A stretch of 64,000 nt of DNA from Bacteroidota bacterium (GCA_023446155.1 JAEXIT010000008.1:1-64000); one strand, 5' to 3'; shown: positions 19,546 through 31,100, counted from the stretch's first letter. Notes: generated by a model from the letters alone, not told the origin. Translations and numbers: made by a program.

Positions 19546-20292
19546 CTAGTTTTCGTTTTTAATCCAATCGTATCCTTTTTCTTCCAGCTCTAATGCCAGT
19601 TCTTTTCCGCCGGTTTTAACGATTTTACCATCGTGTAAAACGTGAACGAAATCCGGAACGATATAATCCAAAAGTCTTTGGTAGTGTGTAATTACGATTA
19701 CGGCGTTGTCTTTACTTTTCAGTTTGTTTACCCCGTTGGCAACGATACGCAACGCATCAATATCCAAACCGGAATCCGTTTCGTCCAGAATGGCCAATTT
19801 TGGTTCCAACATCGCCATTTGGAAAATCTCATTTCGCTTTTTCTCACCACCCGAAAAACCTTCGTTTAACGAACGGGATAAGAATTTACGGTCAATTTCC
19901 AATAACTCGGATTTTTCGCGGATCATTTTTAGCATTTCATTGGCCGGCATTTCTTCCAAACCTTGTGCCTTACGGGTTTCATTGATCGCCGTTTTCATAA
20001 AGTTGGTTACCGAAACACCCGGAATTTCAATCGGATACTGGAACGACAAGAACACCCCTTTGTGCGCGCGCTCTTCCGGTGCCAGTTCGATCAATTCTTC
20101 GCCTTCCAAAAGGATTTCCCCTTCGGTTACCTCATAATCTTCCCGACCTGCAATTACCGAAGAAAGCGTACTTTTTCCGGCTCCGTTTGGCCCCATGATT
20201 GCGTGGATTTCTCCGGCTTTTACTTCCAGATTGATCCCCTTTAATATTTCTTTATCTTCTACGCTAGCGTGTAAATTTTTGATAACTAACAT
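19546..20292 (-). CDS. sufC: SufC ATPase of the Fe-S assembly complex
   Basis: 248 aa ABC ATPase: Walker [10 protein letters not shown] (34-42), signature [10 protein letters not shown] (146-155), Walker B LAILDE (167-172), D-loop SGLDID. SufC drives conformational change of the SufB/SufD scaffold. Lies 68 bases after sufB and 42 before sufD. Confidence 0.97.
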   Translation of the reverse strand: MLVIKNLHASVEDKEILKGINLEVKAGEIHAIMGPNGAGKSTLSSVIAGREDYEVTEGEILLEGEELIELAPEERAHKGVFLSFQYPIEIPGVSVTNFMKTAINETRKAQGLEEMPANEMLKMIREKSELLEIDRKFLSRSLNEGFSGGEKKRNEIFQMAMLEPKLAILDETDSGLDIDALRIVANGVNKLKSKDNAVIVITHYQRLLDYIVPDFVHVLHDGKIVKTGGKELALELEEKGYDWIKNEN

Positions 20293-20360
20293 TTCGCTTC
20301 TAATGTTTAATTTTTATTTGTAACGTTTCCGTTGCTTTTATACTGTTCGAAAGATTCGGA

Positions 20361-21809
20361 TTAACCTACCGATCCTTCTAATGAAATTTCAAGTAATTTT
20401 TGTGCTTCTACCGCAAACTCCATTGGAAGTTTGTTTAGCACCTCTTTACTGAATCCGTTTACGATCAGGGCAATTGCTTTTTCAGTTGGAATACCACGCT
20501 GATTACAATAAAACACTTGATCTTCTCCGATTTTACTGGTCGTCGCTTCGTGTTCGATCTTCGCTGTGCTGTTTTTGGATTCGATATACGGGAACGTATG
20601 CGCCCCGCAATTATTCCCCATTAGTAACGAGTCACATTGCGAAAAGTTGCGGGCATTTTCGGCTCTGGCGCTAACCTGAACCAAACCACGGTAACTGTTT
20701 TGTGATTTTCCGGCAGAAATACCTTTGGAAATAATCGTACTCTTCGTATTATTTCCTAAGTGAATCATTTTTGTTCCGGTATCGGCTTGCTGGAAGTTAT
20801 TGGTCACGGCAATCGAGTAGAATTCCCCTACCGAGTTATCCCCTTTTAACACACATGACGGGTATTTCCAGGTTACTGCCGATCCGGTTTCCACTTGCGT
20901 CCAGGAGATTTTGGCGTTTTTCTCGCACAAACCTCTTTTGGTTACGAAGTTGAAAACCCCACCTTTTCCGTCTTTATTACCCGGGAACCAGTTCTGAACG
21001 GTCGAATATTTAATTTCGGCATTGTCCAGCGCAATAAGTTCCACAACGGCAGCATGCAATTGATTTTCGTCACGCGATGGCGCAGTACATCCTTCCAGAT
21101 AACTTACATAACTCCCTTCGTCGGCAACCACAAGTGTTCTTTCAAACTGACCTGTTCCGGCCTGATTGATACGGAAATAAGTCGATAATTCCATCGGACA
21201 ACGAACGCCTTTCGGAATATAACAGAACGAACCATCGGAGAATACCGCCGAGTTTAATGCCGCATAGAAGTTATCTTTTTGCGGTACCACCGAACCGATA
21301 TATTGACGCACCAATTCCGGATGTTCCTGAATGGCTTCCGAAATGGAACAGAAAATAATTCCTTTTTCGGCCAGCGTCTTTTTAAACGTAGTGGCTACGG
21401 AAACCGAGTCCATTACGATATCGACCGCTACACCGGCCAGTTTCTTTTGTTCGTCTATAGAGATCCCTAGTTTTTTAAAGGTTTCCAGTAATTCCGGATC
21501 CACCTCATCCAAACTTTGGTATTTATCTTTTTTCTTAGGAGCAGAATAATAGGAGATCGCCTGGAAATCGGGTTTTTCGTAGTGTACGTTAGCCCATTCC
21601 GGTTCGATCATTTCCGTCCAGGCGCGGAAAGCTTCCAATCGCCAGTCGGTCATCCATTCCGGTTCCCCTTTCTTTTTCGAAATGGCCCGAACGATGTCTT
21701 CATTTAACCCAACAGGAAACGTTTCCGATTCGATATCGGTATAGAAACCATATTCATACTCTTTGGTTTCCAGTTCTTTTTTTAATTCTTCTTCAGTATA
21801 CTTACTCAT
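20361..21809 (-). CDS. sufB: SufB Fe-S assembly scaffold subunit
   Basis: 482 aa, the standard SufB length, with [21 protein letters not shown] and the C-terminal [23 protein letters not shown] segment containing the conserved Cys. SufB is the site of cluster assembly in SufBC2D. Second gene of the operon after sufA (80-base gap). Confidence 0.97.
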   Translation of the reverse strand: MSKYTEEELKKELETKEYEYGFYTDIESETFPVGLNEDIVRAISKKKGEPEWMTDWRLEAFRAWTEMIEPEWANVHYEKPDFQAISYYSAPKKKDKYQSLDEVDPELLETFKKLGISIDEQKKLAGVAVDIVMDSVSVATTFKKTLAEKGIIFCSISEAIQEHPELVRQYIGSVVPQKDNFYAALNSAVFSDGSFCYIPKGVRCPMELSTYFRINQAGTGQFERTLVVADEGSYVSYLEGCTAPSRDENQLHAAVVELIALDNAEIKYSTVQNWFPGNKDGKGGVFNFVTKRGLCEKNAKISWTQVETGSAVTWKYPSCVLKGDNSVGEFYSIAVTNNFQQADTGTKMIHLGNNTKSTIISKGISAGKSQNSYRGLVQVSARAENARNFSQCDSLLMGNNCGAHTFPYIESKNSTAKIEHEATTSKIGEDQVFYCNQRGIPTEKAIALIVNGFSKEVLNKLPMEFAVEAQKLLEISLEGSVG

Positions 21810-21889
21810 TTCTATATGCTTGTTCTCGATACTTTTACCTTAGTTCCGACCGAGAGCCGGAACCAGGTATCGGTATAATGACTTATCTT

Positions 21890-22219
21890 TTAAAGTGAAA
21901 AACTTTCACCACAACCGCAGGTTCTGTTCGCGTTAGGATTGTTAAAAACAAATCCTTTTCCGTTTAATCCTCCGGAATATTCCAAAGTAGTTCCCACCAA
22001 ATACAAAAAGCTTTTTTTATCAACTGCTATTTTTATATTATTGTCTTCGAACACTTTATCATCATCGCCTAAGCTTTTATCAAACTTTAAGTCATACGAT
22101 AAGCCTGAACAACCGCCACTTTTTACGCCTACGCGAACATAATCGGTAGCAGCGTCAAAACCATCGTCTTCCATTAAATTGACGATTCTTTTTTTTGCTG
22201 TTTCAGATACTTTTATCAT
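21890..22219 (-). CDS. sufA: A-type Fe-S carrier (SufA/IscA/HesB family)
   Basis: 109 aa with the three invariant cysteines: Cys37 in SGGCSGLSY and Cys101/Cys103 in RTCGCGESFSL. A-type carriers accept clusters from the scaffold and deliver them to target proteins. First gene of the suf operon, with a -7-type element 32 bases upstream. Which A-type name fits best is uncertain; position favours sufA. Confidence 0.93.
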   Translation of the reverse strand: MIKVSETAKKRIVNLMEDDGFDAATDYVRVGVKSGGCSGLSYDLKFDKSLGDDDKVFEDNNIKIAVDKKSFLYLVGTTLEYSGGLNGKGFVFNNPNANRTCGCGESFSL

Positions 22220-22250
22220 AATGTTTAAACAGATTATTTCTAATTTCCTG

Positions 22251-22258
22251 CAAAGATA
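22251..22258 (-). promoter_or_regulatory. Candidate -7 element of the sufABCD operon
   Basis: TATCTTTG on the minus strand, exact TAnnTTTG, 32 bases before the sufA ATG. The rest of the 22220-22479 divergent gap shows no gene; no recognisable IscR- or Fur-type operator was found by eye. Confidence 0.45.
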
Positions 22259-22479
22259 TTACAAATATTGCGGTTTGCCATACTACCTAACATTTTTATA
22301 ACGAATAGCTTGATAGAAAATAGTTATAGTATGATATTTATCATTTTTAAATCCTAAAAAGCCCCTTATTATTGTAAGTTTTTACTCTTTTCATTCCTAT
22401 CGGTTTCGGTTTCTCTCTATTTATTTTTCCTGATTTAGCATTAAAAAGTATCTTTACATTCCAAATTAAAACGAATGCA

Positions 22480-23340
22480 ATGAAATTATATCCTATAGAA
22501 AGCGGCAACTTTAAACTGGATGGTGGCGCTATGTTTGGCGTGGTTCCGAAAACCATCTGGAACAAAACCAATCCTGCCGACGAAAATAACCTTATTGATA
22601 TTGCGGCGCGATGCCTGTTAATCGAAGACGGCAACCGACTGATTCTGATCGATACCGGAATGGGTAACAAACAATCGGACAAGTTTTTCGGGTATTATTC
22701 CCTTTGGGGTGATCATACGATTGACAAATCATTGGCGCAACACGGTTTTCACCGCGACGATATTACCGATGTCTTTATGACGCATCTTCACTTTGATCAT
22801 TGTGGTGGTAGCGTAATCTGGAATAAAGACCGCACCGGATATGAAGTCGGTTTTAAAAATGCGAATTTCTGGACCAACGAAAACCATTGGGAATGGGCTA
22901 CAAAACCAAATGCCCGCGAAAAAGCTTCTTTTTTAAGTGAGAACATCTTACCGATCCAAGAAAGCGGTCAGCTGAAATTTATACAACGTCCGGAAGGCGA
23001 CTTCCTTGAAAAATCCGAATTGGGCTTTGGAATCTTTTTTGTCGACGGTCATACCGAAAAGCAAATGATTCCGCATATCGAATACAATGGCAAAACCCTT
23101 GTTTTTTGTGCCGATCTTTTGGCTACCGCCGGACATATTCCAATTCCGTATGTAATGGGATATGACACCCGTCCGTTGTTGACATTGGATGAAAAAACCA
23201 AATTCATGAACGCCGCCGCCGATAAAAACTATCTGTTGTTTTTAGAACACGACGCACATAATCCAATCATTACTGTCGAACATACCGAAAAAGGCGTGCG
23301 TTTAAAAGACGTCTTTACTTGTGATGAAATACTAAAGTAG
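22480..23340 (+). CDS. Metallo-beta-lactamase-fold hydrolase
   Basis: 286 aa with the zinc-binding motif THLHFDHCGG (His102, His104, Asp106, His107), a later His in FVDGHTEKQ (near 192), Asp in FCADLLATAGH (near 211) and His in LFLEHDAHN. The layout resembles the AHL-lactonase-like branch of the superfamily, but many substrates are possible and quorum quenching is not claimed. No signal peptide, so cytosolic. Divergent from sufA and 70 bases before the subtilase gene. Confidence 0.88.
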   Translation: MKLYPIESGNFKLDGGAMFGVVPKTIWNKTNPADENNLIDIAARCLLIEDGNRLILIDTGMGNKQSDKFFGYYSLWGDHTIDKSLAQHGFHRDDITDVFMTHLHFDHCGGSVIWNKDRTGYEVGFKNANFWTNENHWEWATKPNAREKASFLSENILPIQESGQLKFIQRPEGDFLEKSELGFGIFFVDGHTEKQMIPHIEYNGKTLVFCADLLATAGHIPIPYVMGYDTRPLLTLDEKTKFMNAAADKNYLLFLEHDAHNPIITVEHTEKGVRLKDVFTCDEILK

Positions 23341-23410
23341 TGTTAATCTCAGCCCTTTTTGTAACAAAAACAAATACTTTCGACCTATAAAATCAGAAAA
23401 AACAAAGAAT

Positions 23411-25018
23411 ATGAAACTAATAAAACCACTTTACTTATCTGCCGCATTGGCTTTAGCCCTGGCAAGTTGCAGTACGCAAAAAACAAGTGTTTACGCGCCT
23501 ATTTCCGCACCGGATAACATGCCGGTTAAAGTGGGCAAACTGGCTGAAAAAGATTTAAAACGCTGGAGCCATCTGGATCTTATTAAAGATACGGTTCCCG
23601 GAATGAGTGTCGACAGAGCCTATGAATTCTTGAAAGGTAAAAAAAGTAAAAAGATAATCGTTGGTGTTGTGGATTCCGGAGTGGATATTGATCATGAGGA
23701 TTTAAAACCGGTTATCTGGAACAATACAAAAGAAACGCCTGGAAATGGAATCGACGACGATAAAAACGGATTTATCGATGACATGCACGGCTGGAATTTC
23801 TTAGGAAAAGCGGAACATGAAAATATGGAATTCACGCGTATCCTTAAAAAAGGAGACGATGGTTCCGAAGCCTATAAAAAAGCAAAAGAGGCCTACGACA
23901 AAGAATACAATGAAGTAATTCAGGCCAAACAACAATTGGATTTTATCTTAAATGCCAGCAATACACTTAAAAAGCATTTAAAGAAAGACACCTATACTTT
24001 AGAAGACATTCAGAAAATCCAAACTACCGATCCGGCTGTAAATCAGGCGAAAATGGTAATGTCGCAGGTATTGCCTCAAACAGGAAACGACCTGAAAAAA
24101 ATCGACGAGTTTAAAGACCAGGTATACAGTCAGGTGAACTACCACTTAAACCTTGAATTCCACGGAAGAAAACTGGTTGGTGACAATCCGGACGATATTA
24201 AAGATGTAAAATACGGCGACAATAACGTAATCGGACCGGTAAAAGACGGAGCGAAACACGGAACACACGTAGCCGGTATTATCGCACAAACCCGCGGAAA
24301 CGGATTGGGTGGCGACGGTGTTGCGAGCAACAACGTAGAAATCATGGCCGTAAGAGCGGTGCCGGACGGAGACGAATACGATAAGGATATTGCATTGGGA
24401 ATTCGTTATGCAGTAGACAACGGTGCTAAAGTGATCAACGGAAGTTTCGGAAAATACTTTGCACAACATCCGGAATGGGTCTATGACGCGATTAAATATG
24501 CCGCTTCAAAAGACGTACTAATCGTAGTGGCTGCCGGTAACGAAGGCTTGGATCTAAATGCCGATGGCGGTGTAGATCGTTTCCCGAACGACAACATCAA
24601 AATGGGACCTGAAATCGCAAACAACTTCCTTACGGTAGGAGCGTTAAACTATGTGTACGGACCGGAATTGGTTGCTGATTTCTCCAACTACGGAAAATCG
24701 GATGTAGACGTATTTGCACCGGGTGAAAAAATCTATGCTACAACACCAAATCAAAGCTACGAATACCTACAGGGAACTTCTATGGCATCGCCAAATGTTG
24801 CCGGAGTAGCAGCCTTGATTCGCTCGTACTATCCAAGCCTAACAGCGGCTCAGGTTAAACAAATCATCATGGATTCGGGTATTGCTGTAAAACAGGATGT
24901 CATTTTAGGAGGAGATCCAAACAATGTACGTCCGTTTAGCGAAGTATCCAAATCCGGAAAAATGGTAAATGCGTATAATGCATTGATCATGGCCGACAAG
25001 ATGGCTTCTAAAAAATAA
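23411..25018 (+). CDS. Subtilisin-like (S8) protease lipoprotein
   Basis: 535 aa; lipobox ALASC (Cys20). The catalytic triad is Asp88 (VGVVDSGVDIDHEDL), His283 (KHGTHVAGI) and Ser457 (GTSMASPNVAG). The Asp-His distance is about 195 residues, several times the usual spacing; the insert (about 130-250) is Lys/Glu-rich and probably helical. No T9SS tail, so it is expected to stay membrane-anchored. Ends at a perfect hairpin. Confidence 0.93.
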   Translation: MKLIKPLYLSAALALALASCSTQKTSVYAPISAPDNMPVKVGKLAEKDLKRWSHLDLIKDTVPGMSVDRAYEFLKGKKSKKIIVGVVDSGVDIDHEDLKPVIWNNTKETPGNGIDDDKNGFIDDMHGWNFLGKAEHENMEFTRILKKGDDGSEAYKKAKEAYDKEYNEVIQAKQQLDFILNASNTLKKHLKKDTYTLEDIQKIQTTDPAVNQAKMVMSQVLPQTGNDLKKIDEFKDQVYSQVNYHLNLEFHGRKLVGDNPDDIKDVKYGDNNVIGPVKDGAKHGTHVAGIIAQTRGNGLGGDGVASNNVEIMAVRAVPDGDEYDKDIALGIRYAVDNGAKVINGSFGKYFAQHPEWVYDAIKYAASKDVLIVVAAGNEGLDLNADGGVDRFPNDNIKMGPEIANNFLTVGALNYVYGPELVADFSNYGKSDVDVFAPGEKIYATTPNQSYEYLQGTSMASPNVAGVAALIRSYYPSLTAAQVKQIIMDSGIAVKQDVILGGDPNNVRPFSEVSKSGKMVNAYNALIMADKMASKK

Positions 25019-25033
25019 TTCCAAAACACGCTG

Positions 25034-25059
25034 AAATGGAAGGGACTCCCCTTCCATTT
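25034..25059 (+). terminator. Hairpin after the subtilase gene
   Basis: AAATGGAAGGG-actc-CCCTTCCATTT, an 11-bp perfect stem 15 bases after the stop. Only a short T stretch follows, so termination may be partial. Confidence 0.6.
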
Positions 25060-25105
25060 TGGCTATTATACCGATCGGCGACGATCCAAAATCAACTACT
25101 ACAAA

Positions 25106-26998
25106 ATGAAAAAGTTATTCTTACTTTCTTTACTGAGCATTGGCAGTTTGTGGGCACAGAAAAACAACCCGGATCCGGGTTACTGGCAACAGCATGTTGA
25201 CTACAAAATGGAGGTAAACATGGATGTGAAAAACTTCCAGTACAAAGGAAAACAAACACTCGTTTACACCAACAATTCGCCCGATACCTTACGCAAGGTA
25301 TTCTACCATTTGTATTTTAACGCCTTCCAACCGGGGAGCGAAATGGATGCCCGTTTAAAAACCATATCCGATCCGGACAAACGTATGGTCAAAAGCTTTA
25401 AAACCGGAGACAAAACGGTAAAAGAAAGTAGAATCAGCACCTTAAAACCTAATGAAATCGGTTACCTTAAAGTGACTAACTTCAAACAGGACGGTGTTGC
25501 CGCTACGAGTCGCGTAGTAGGAACCGTATTGGAAGTCGAGTTGGCCAAGCCAATTTTACCAGGGAAATCGACCACGTTTGCCTTGGATTTTGACGGACAG
25601 GTGCCACTTCAAATCCGTCGTTCCGGAAGAAACTCCGACGAAGGTGTAGCCCTTTCCATGACACAATGGTTTCCTAAAATTGCCGAATTCGACTTCGAAG
25701 GATGGCATGCCGATCCCTATATCGGACGGGAATTCCACGGGGTTTGGGGTGATTTCGACGTAAAAATCACGATCGATAAAGACTATGTGATCGGATCGAC
25801 CGGTTATTTACAAAACAAAAATGAAATTGGTCACGGATATGAAGACAAAGGCACTACCGTAACCTATCCCAAAAAGACCAAAACGCTTACCTGGCATTTT
25901 GTGGCACCAATGGTACACGATTTTGCATGGGGCGCCGACAAAGATTTTATCCACGATGTTTATCCGGGACCAAACAATGTAGAACTACACTTTTTCTACA
26001 AAAACAACCCGAAATACATGGACAAGTGGAAAGAGCTACAGCCAAAAACAGCCGCTCTAATGGAGTTTTTCAACAAATCCGTAGGCGAATATCCGTACAA
26101 ACAATATTCTGTGATTCAGGGTGGCGACGGCGGTATGGAATATGCTATGTGTACGTTGATCACTGGAGATAGAAGTCTGCCGAGCTTAATTGGCGTAACT
26201 GCCCACGAAATGGCGCATTCCTGGTTCCAACATGTGTTAGCGACCAACGAAAGCAAACATTTCTGGATGGACGAAGGATTCACATCTTTCATTTCGGATT
26301 TGGCCATGATCAAGGTAATGGATAAAAAACTTCAGGAAGATGAAAATCCATTCCAATCGGCGTATAACAACTATTTCTATATGGTGAACACCGGTCATGA
26401 ACAACCACAATCCACACATGCGGATCGATTTGACGAAAACATGATTTATAGCATTTCGGCCTACAGCAAAGGGGAAGTATTTTTAACCCAATTGGGCTAT
26501 GTAATCGGAATGGACAAAATGATGGAAACCCTAAAACGTTATTTCCGCGATTATAAATTTACGCACCCAACGCCAAACGACTTTAAACGTACGGCCGAGC
26601 GTGTTTCGGGAGCGTCATTGGATTGGTACCTAAACGACTGGACCAAAACCACGAATACGATCGACTACGGAATCAAATCGGTTACCGAAGACGGAAAAAA
26701 CACTAAGGTAACACTGGAACGAATCGGAAGAATGCCAATGCCATTGGATATTCTTGTGATATATCAGGATGGAACCAAAGAAAGTTTCTATATCCCGAAC
26801 ACCTTAATGCGTTGGAACAAAGAGAATCCATTCCCGGAAATCCAACGAACTGTTTTAGGCGGATGGGATTGGGCTTTTACCGCGTATGATTTCACCATCA
26901 ACAAAGAGAAAAAAGCCATCAAAGCCATAGTAATCGATCCAAGCGATTTAATGGCCGATGTCAAAAAAGAAAACAACGTTTATGAGGCAAAACCATAA
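25106..26998 (+). CDS. M1-family zinc aminopeptidase, exported
   Basis: 630 aa with signal peptide (MKKLFLLSLLSIGSLWAQ). Substrate-binding GGDGGMEYAM precedes the zinc motif HEMAH (His367, Glu368, His371) and the third ligand Glu390 in WMDEGF. M1 enzymes remove N-terminal residues from peptides; here the enzyme is periplasmic or surface-facing. No T9SS sorting domain. Nearness to the S8 lipoprotease suggests a joint peptide-degradation role (inference). Confidence 0.93.
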   Translation: MKKLFLLSLLSIGSLWAQKNNPDPGYWQQHVDYKMEVNMDVKNFQYKGKQTLVYTNNSPDTLRKVFYHLYFNAFQPGSEMDARLKTISDPDKRMVKSFKTGDKTVKESRISTLKPNEIGYLKVTNFKQDGVAATSRVVGTVLEVELAKPILPGKSTTFALDFDGQVPLQIRRSGRNSDEGVALSMTQWFPKIAEFDFEGWHADPYIGREFHGVWGDFDVKITIDKDYVIGSTGYLQNKNEIGHGYEDKGTTVTYPKKTKTLTWHFVAPMVHDFAWGADKDFIHDVYPGPNNVELHFFYKNNPKYMDKWKELQPKTAALMEFFNKSVGEYPYKQYSVIQGGDGGMEYAMCTLITGDRSLPSLIGVTAHEMAHSWFQHVLATNESKHFWMDEGFTSFISDLAMIKVMDKKLQEDENPFQSAYNNYFYMVNTGHEQPQSTHADRFDENMIYSISAYSKGEVFLTQLGYVIGMDKMMETLKRYFRDYKFTHPTPNDFKRTAERVSGASLDWYLNDWTKTTNTIDYGIKSVTEDGKNTKVTLERIGRMPMPLDILVIYQDGTKESFYIPNTLMRWNKENPFPEIQRTVLGGWDWAFTAYDFTINKEKKAIKAIVIDPSDLMADVKKENNVYEAKP

Positions 26999-27012
26999 CG
27001 ACAACACACCAT

Positions 27013-27042
27013 AAAAAAAGCGGCTTTAGAGCCGCTTTTTTT
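27013..27042. terminator. Bidirectional terminator
   Basis: Seven A, GCGGC-tttaga-GCCGC, seven T, between the convergent M1 peptidase and S24 repressor genes. Confidence 0.88.
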
Positions 27043-27043
27043 G

Positions 27044-27745
27044 TTAATTCATAGAATTGATCCGGATACTGGCTTTAACGAGCGCAAGCGCCTTTATTTT
27101 AGCCATATCAACATCTTTATCCTGATGGTGTTTGTTCTGACTTACCAATCGTACAAAACCATTAGTCTCCGACTTCTGGATATACTTTACCGTAATGTAT
27201 TCTTCCCCACTCATATCGATACTCAACAGATACATCTCCCCCCAGAAAATTTCATTTCGGATATCATTCACTTCTTTATACAGTACAATATCACCACTTT
27301 TTAAAAGCGGATACATACTGTCGCCCGTCACATAAATCGCTCCGTCACATTTGGGCAAATGCGGAATTGAAATATGATCGATTGGTTCTTCCTTATTCGT
27401 CCCTTTAAACAACGGCACTAATCCGGCCACCGCTTCAATATCGTAAAGCGGAATTTGCTGCTGTTCCATCGAGCGATCTGTTTTTAACGAATACGATTCA
27501 ACACTTCTTTTCTCCATAAAATCTTGGTCGCCCGTAGCAAACATATCGCCCTGACCGGTTAAAAGCCATATTGGATTCAAATCCTTATAAATCTCCAGAA
27601 TACTTTCCAGCATCGATGATCCGATACTTTTGTTTTCCTTTACCGCCTTCGAAATAGCGCCTCGGCTCGCTCCAATACTATTTTCAAAAGCATAATAGCT
27701 CATATCCTTTGCCGCTATATATATTCCTAATCGTTCCGAAACCAT
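27044..27745 (-). CDS. S24-family (LexA/CI-like) transcriptional repressor
   Basis: 233 aa. An N-terminal helix-turn-helix (residues ~5-65, GASRGAISKAVKE) is joined to a C-terminal S24 peptidase domain with Ser143 (TGDSMYPLLKSGDIV) and Lys187 (YITVKYI). An Ala-Gly pair at 107-108 in EAVAGLVP is the expected self-cleavage site. Such proteins derepress targets after RecA-type activation, or control phage genes. It is transcribed divergently from the toxin locus, with both promoters in the shared 432-base gap, so it is a candidate regulator of that locus; this is inference. Confidence 0.88.
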   Translation of the reverse strand: MVSERLGIYIAAKDMSYYAFENSIGASRGAISKAVKENKSIGSSMLESILEIYKDLNPIWLLTGQGDMFATGDQDFMEKRSVESYSLKTDRSMEQQQIPLYDIEAVAGLVPLFKGTNKEEPIDHISIPHLPKCDGAIYVTGDSMYPLLKSGDIVLYKEVNDIRNEIFWGEMYLLSIDMSGEEYITVKYIQKSETNGFVRLVSQNKHHQDKDVDMAKIKALALVKASIRINSMN

Positions 27746-27765
27746 AATACGTGATTTTAATACTC

Positions 27766-27794
27766 CAAAATTACGAAAATAATCTAACTCTCAA
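27766..27794 (-). promoter_or_regulatory. Promoter of the S24 repressor
   Basis: On the minus strand TTG, 18 bases, TAATTTTG: both parts of the Bacteroidota consensus at standard spacing, the -7 word ending 21 bases before the start codon. Confidence 0.6.
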
Positions 27795-27978
27795 TATAGG
27801 TCTTCGAAAAAAACATCAAAAACACCAATCTCTTTCGAGATTAGCGACTTATATATGAAATAAATACACGTTTACAGATACACACTCTAAAAATAAAAAC
27901 CGTCAAATTCTCTAAACAATCTAAAATAGAGGGATTACAAGAGATTTGAAAATAAATGAAAAAAATCATATAAAATAT

Positions 27979-28010
27979 TTTGAATATTAGATTATTTTCA
28001 TCTATATTTG
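27979..28010 (+). promoter_or_regulatory. Promoter of the toxin locus
   Basis: TTTG, 20 bases, TATATTTG: a full match to the Bacteroidota sigma-A pattern. The predicted start leaves a ~160-base leader before the 1175-aa gene, unusually long for this window. The 27746-28177 gap otherwise holds no gene. Confidence 0.6.
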
Positions 28011-28177
28011 TACTGTAATTGCAAGACAATAATCCACCAACGAATCCTAAATCCAACCAAAACCTTTATAAATCGCTTAAAAGCCGTAATCAAAAGGACC
28101 CTTTTAGAAGATTTTTTTCAAACAATTACAAAATAAGCGCTTATTCTTAAACAACAACATTTAATTCCTTTTACACC

Positions 28178-31100
28178 ATGAGTACAGAACTTAAAAACAC
28201 CTTATTTCGCTTTGTAACGATGCGAGCTCCACAATTGACAGACAAGTCTAAAAACGAATTATTATTTGTTAAACATCCGGAAATTGGATCCGACGTAATC
28301 CCCAACGGTGAATTTTCGAAAATCCTGTCAAATCCAAATTTTGACGAAAACCGAAAAGAAGAATTGGAAGCGGCGATTTCCCGTTTTGGATCAAAAGCAA
28401 TCCAAACACCGGATGCCCTAATGACCGACCTTGTAAAACCGGATTTATACGAGTTTGCCAACTGGTTAGCAAAAAACAGAACGTCTTTTACAAAAGAGGC
28501 ACTTCACGATTATGTTCCGGTGAATACCAAGGGACCCGATGATCATTACACCCTTGCTCCATTAACAGAAAATAATCGTGTTGCATTATGGGACAATCTG
28601 ATTTATCAAAGCATTACGTTCCAATCGGATTACACAAGAGATATGATCATTTCAATTCTGGTGGCGGATGCATTTCTTGAAAAATTTGAAGACACCGATT
28701 TATCTCTCGAAATACTGCAAAATCTTGCTCAGGCCAAAGTAGTAATGCCGAAGCCTATTTTTGGAATAAAAACGGAAGAACAATCGGAGGACAATGAGGA
28801 ACTTCCGATCAGTATCAAGCATCTCGAAAAAGACGTACAACTGATCCGATCTGAAATCAGCATTACGAATTATTCTAAAGTTCTGGAAGAGCTAGCAGTA
28901 GCTGAAAAACAGTATCAAAAAAAGGACCAAAAAACCTATGATGCTGCCTATAAAGAATACCTGGAATCCGTAGAACTTTTATATCAAAATGCCGACACGG
29001 TTACCAAAACGATTACCGATTGCAAAACCGGTTGTGAGAGAACAATCAAAGAATATGTTGACTTAAAAATCCCAAAATTCAATTACATCGCCAAACCCGA
29101 ATTAAACCTTACGGATTTAGCACTTTTCCTATCCACTGAATCGTTGGCCATGTTAACCGACCTAACCGAAGGAGGCATCAGTACGTTTGCCGAAGCCAAA
29201 GAGATTCTGAAGAAAAATATCGATTCGGAAACAGCAAAAGTCTTTCAAAATACGGTATTCACCCAAAAAGCCATTAATGCGAATGGAATTGTCCTTCCGG
29301 TTCAGAGTGAGACTGCCGCTACTCCAACATCTTCAAACGCAGTAGCCATAACGGGTCAGGGTAACAGCAGCACGCCTATCTCGCTATATATGGTATTAGG
29401 AGAAATCGCATTAGGATCGGATATCGTAGCCGCAACCTACACTGCTGTTTTTAACGACTCCACCACCGTAAACGATACCGCTTTTGAAGACAATTGGATT
29501 GGCGACAAATTAAACGTCAAACTATTTAATGATACTCTGAATTACGCCGGAAAAAACAGTGGTACGCTAACCGGTACGTATACCTTAAGCAATGGTGATT
29601 TGATTCATTTTACAGCCACGTTTAAAATCAAATCGATGCGAATGACGGGCTTCCATCCGGTTGTTACATTTACAATTGAGGGCGGCGGTTCTTATCGCTA
29701 TCAAACGAAAACAAAACCGGACACATCGGGCGTGCCAAATACGGTTCCGGACAAAGAAGCCGTGCCGTTAAACGGAATAACCCGTCTTGGAATTGCCGAT
29801 TATCGTAAAGTGGAACAGGAAATCTGTTGTTATGTTCCGGGTGAAGTATCTCATATCGAAAACATTATGGCTCGTGAGTATAAGGATCGTACCACAAAAC
29901 GTTCCCGAAAAACGGAGAATACCACCACGTTGACTTCCGAATCCGAACGCGAAAAACTAACCGATTCGACGACGACCGATCGTTATGAAATGAATCAGGA
30001 AGTAGTAAAAGTAATAGCCGAAAATACGGCAATCGGAGCTTATACAAATGCTACATTTGATGCATTCAAAACCCATTTTAATGTAGGCGGCAATTTTGCT
30101 TATAATACCTCAACCGAAGAATCGAACAGTCAGGCCGTAACTCAGGCGAAAGAAATTACCGAACGCGCCTTGGATCGAATCGTTCAGAAAGTAAAAGAAG
30201 AACGTATTTCCAAAGTCATCGAAGAGTACTCGGAAGAAAACGCACATGGTTTTGACAATCGAAAAGGGGACGAACACGTAACCGGAGTTTACCGTTGGGT
30301 TGATAAAATTTACAAAAACAAAATTGTGAACTACGGTAAGCGCCTGATCTATGAATTTATGGTTCCGGAACCGGCTGCCTTTCATAAAACCTGGCAGGAA
30401 TTCAAAAAGACCGACTCCGGCACCGAAACATTGGAAAAACCTGTTGACCCAAGGAATGTTAATGCTACGAATCCGTTAACCGATCACACCAAGGTATTGG
30501 AAAGCACTTATGCCTATTGGGCTGCCATTTATAATGCTGAGGTAGATCCGGCTCCGCAATTGGAATACAATATCGGAAAATCATTATCCGGTAGTTATGT
30601 AGGAAGCTTGTCTGAAGTGGAATTTTTCTCCTTAAAAGACGAGATCAAAGTTCCGGAAGGTTATAACGCCATCAGTGGAAAAGTGAGCGTTACCGCCACT
30701 CAAGATTTTGACAATCATAATGTCGCGATTTTAACCGGCATCGGAGACCAACGTTATACCGTTATTGCCGGCGGTTTCAGAAACGAAATTTCTTCCGAAT
30801 TGTCGTTTGGCACATCGTATAGAGATACCGTACCGGTTACAGCAACATTTTCGAATTTCTTTACCGGAACCGCTAATTTCTCCGTTAAAGTACGCCGCGG
30901 TCAGGACTTGTTCCAAAAATGGCAGATCGAAACCTTTAATGCGATTATCAGTGCTTATGAAACCAAATTAAAAGAATACAATGAAAAAGTAGCCGCAATA
31001 AAAGGCGAACAAACGGAGAAAGAAAAAGTAAATCCGCTGTATTACGAACAAATTGTCAATACCGTTTTGCGTAAAAACTGTATCGCCTACCTGATCAAAA

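Noticed and set aside
22480..23340. Naming the metallo-hydrolase as a quorum-quenching lactonase
   Set aside because: The zinc motif is shared by many metallo-beta-lactamase-fold enzymes, so substrate cannot be read from it.
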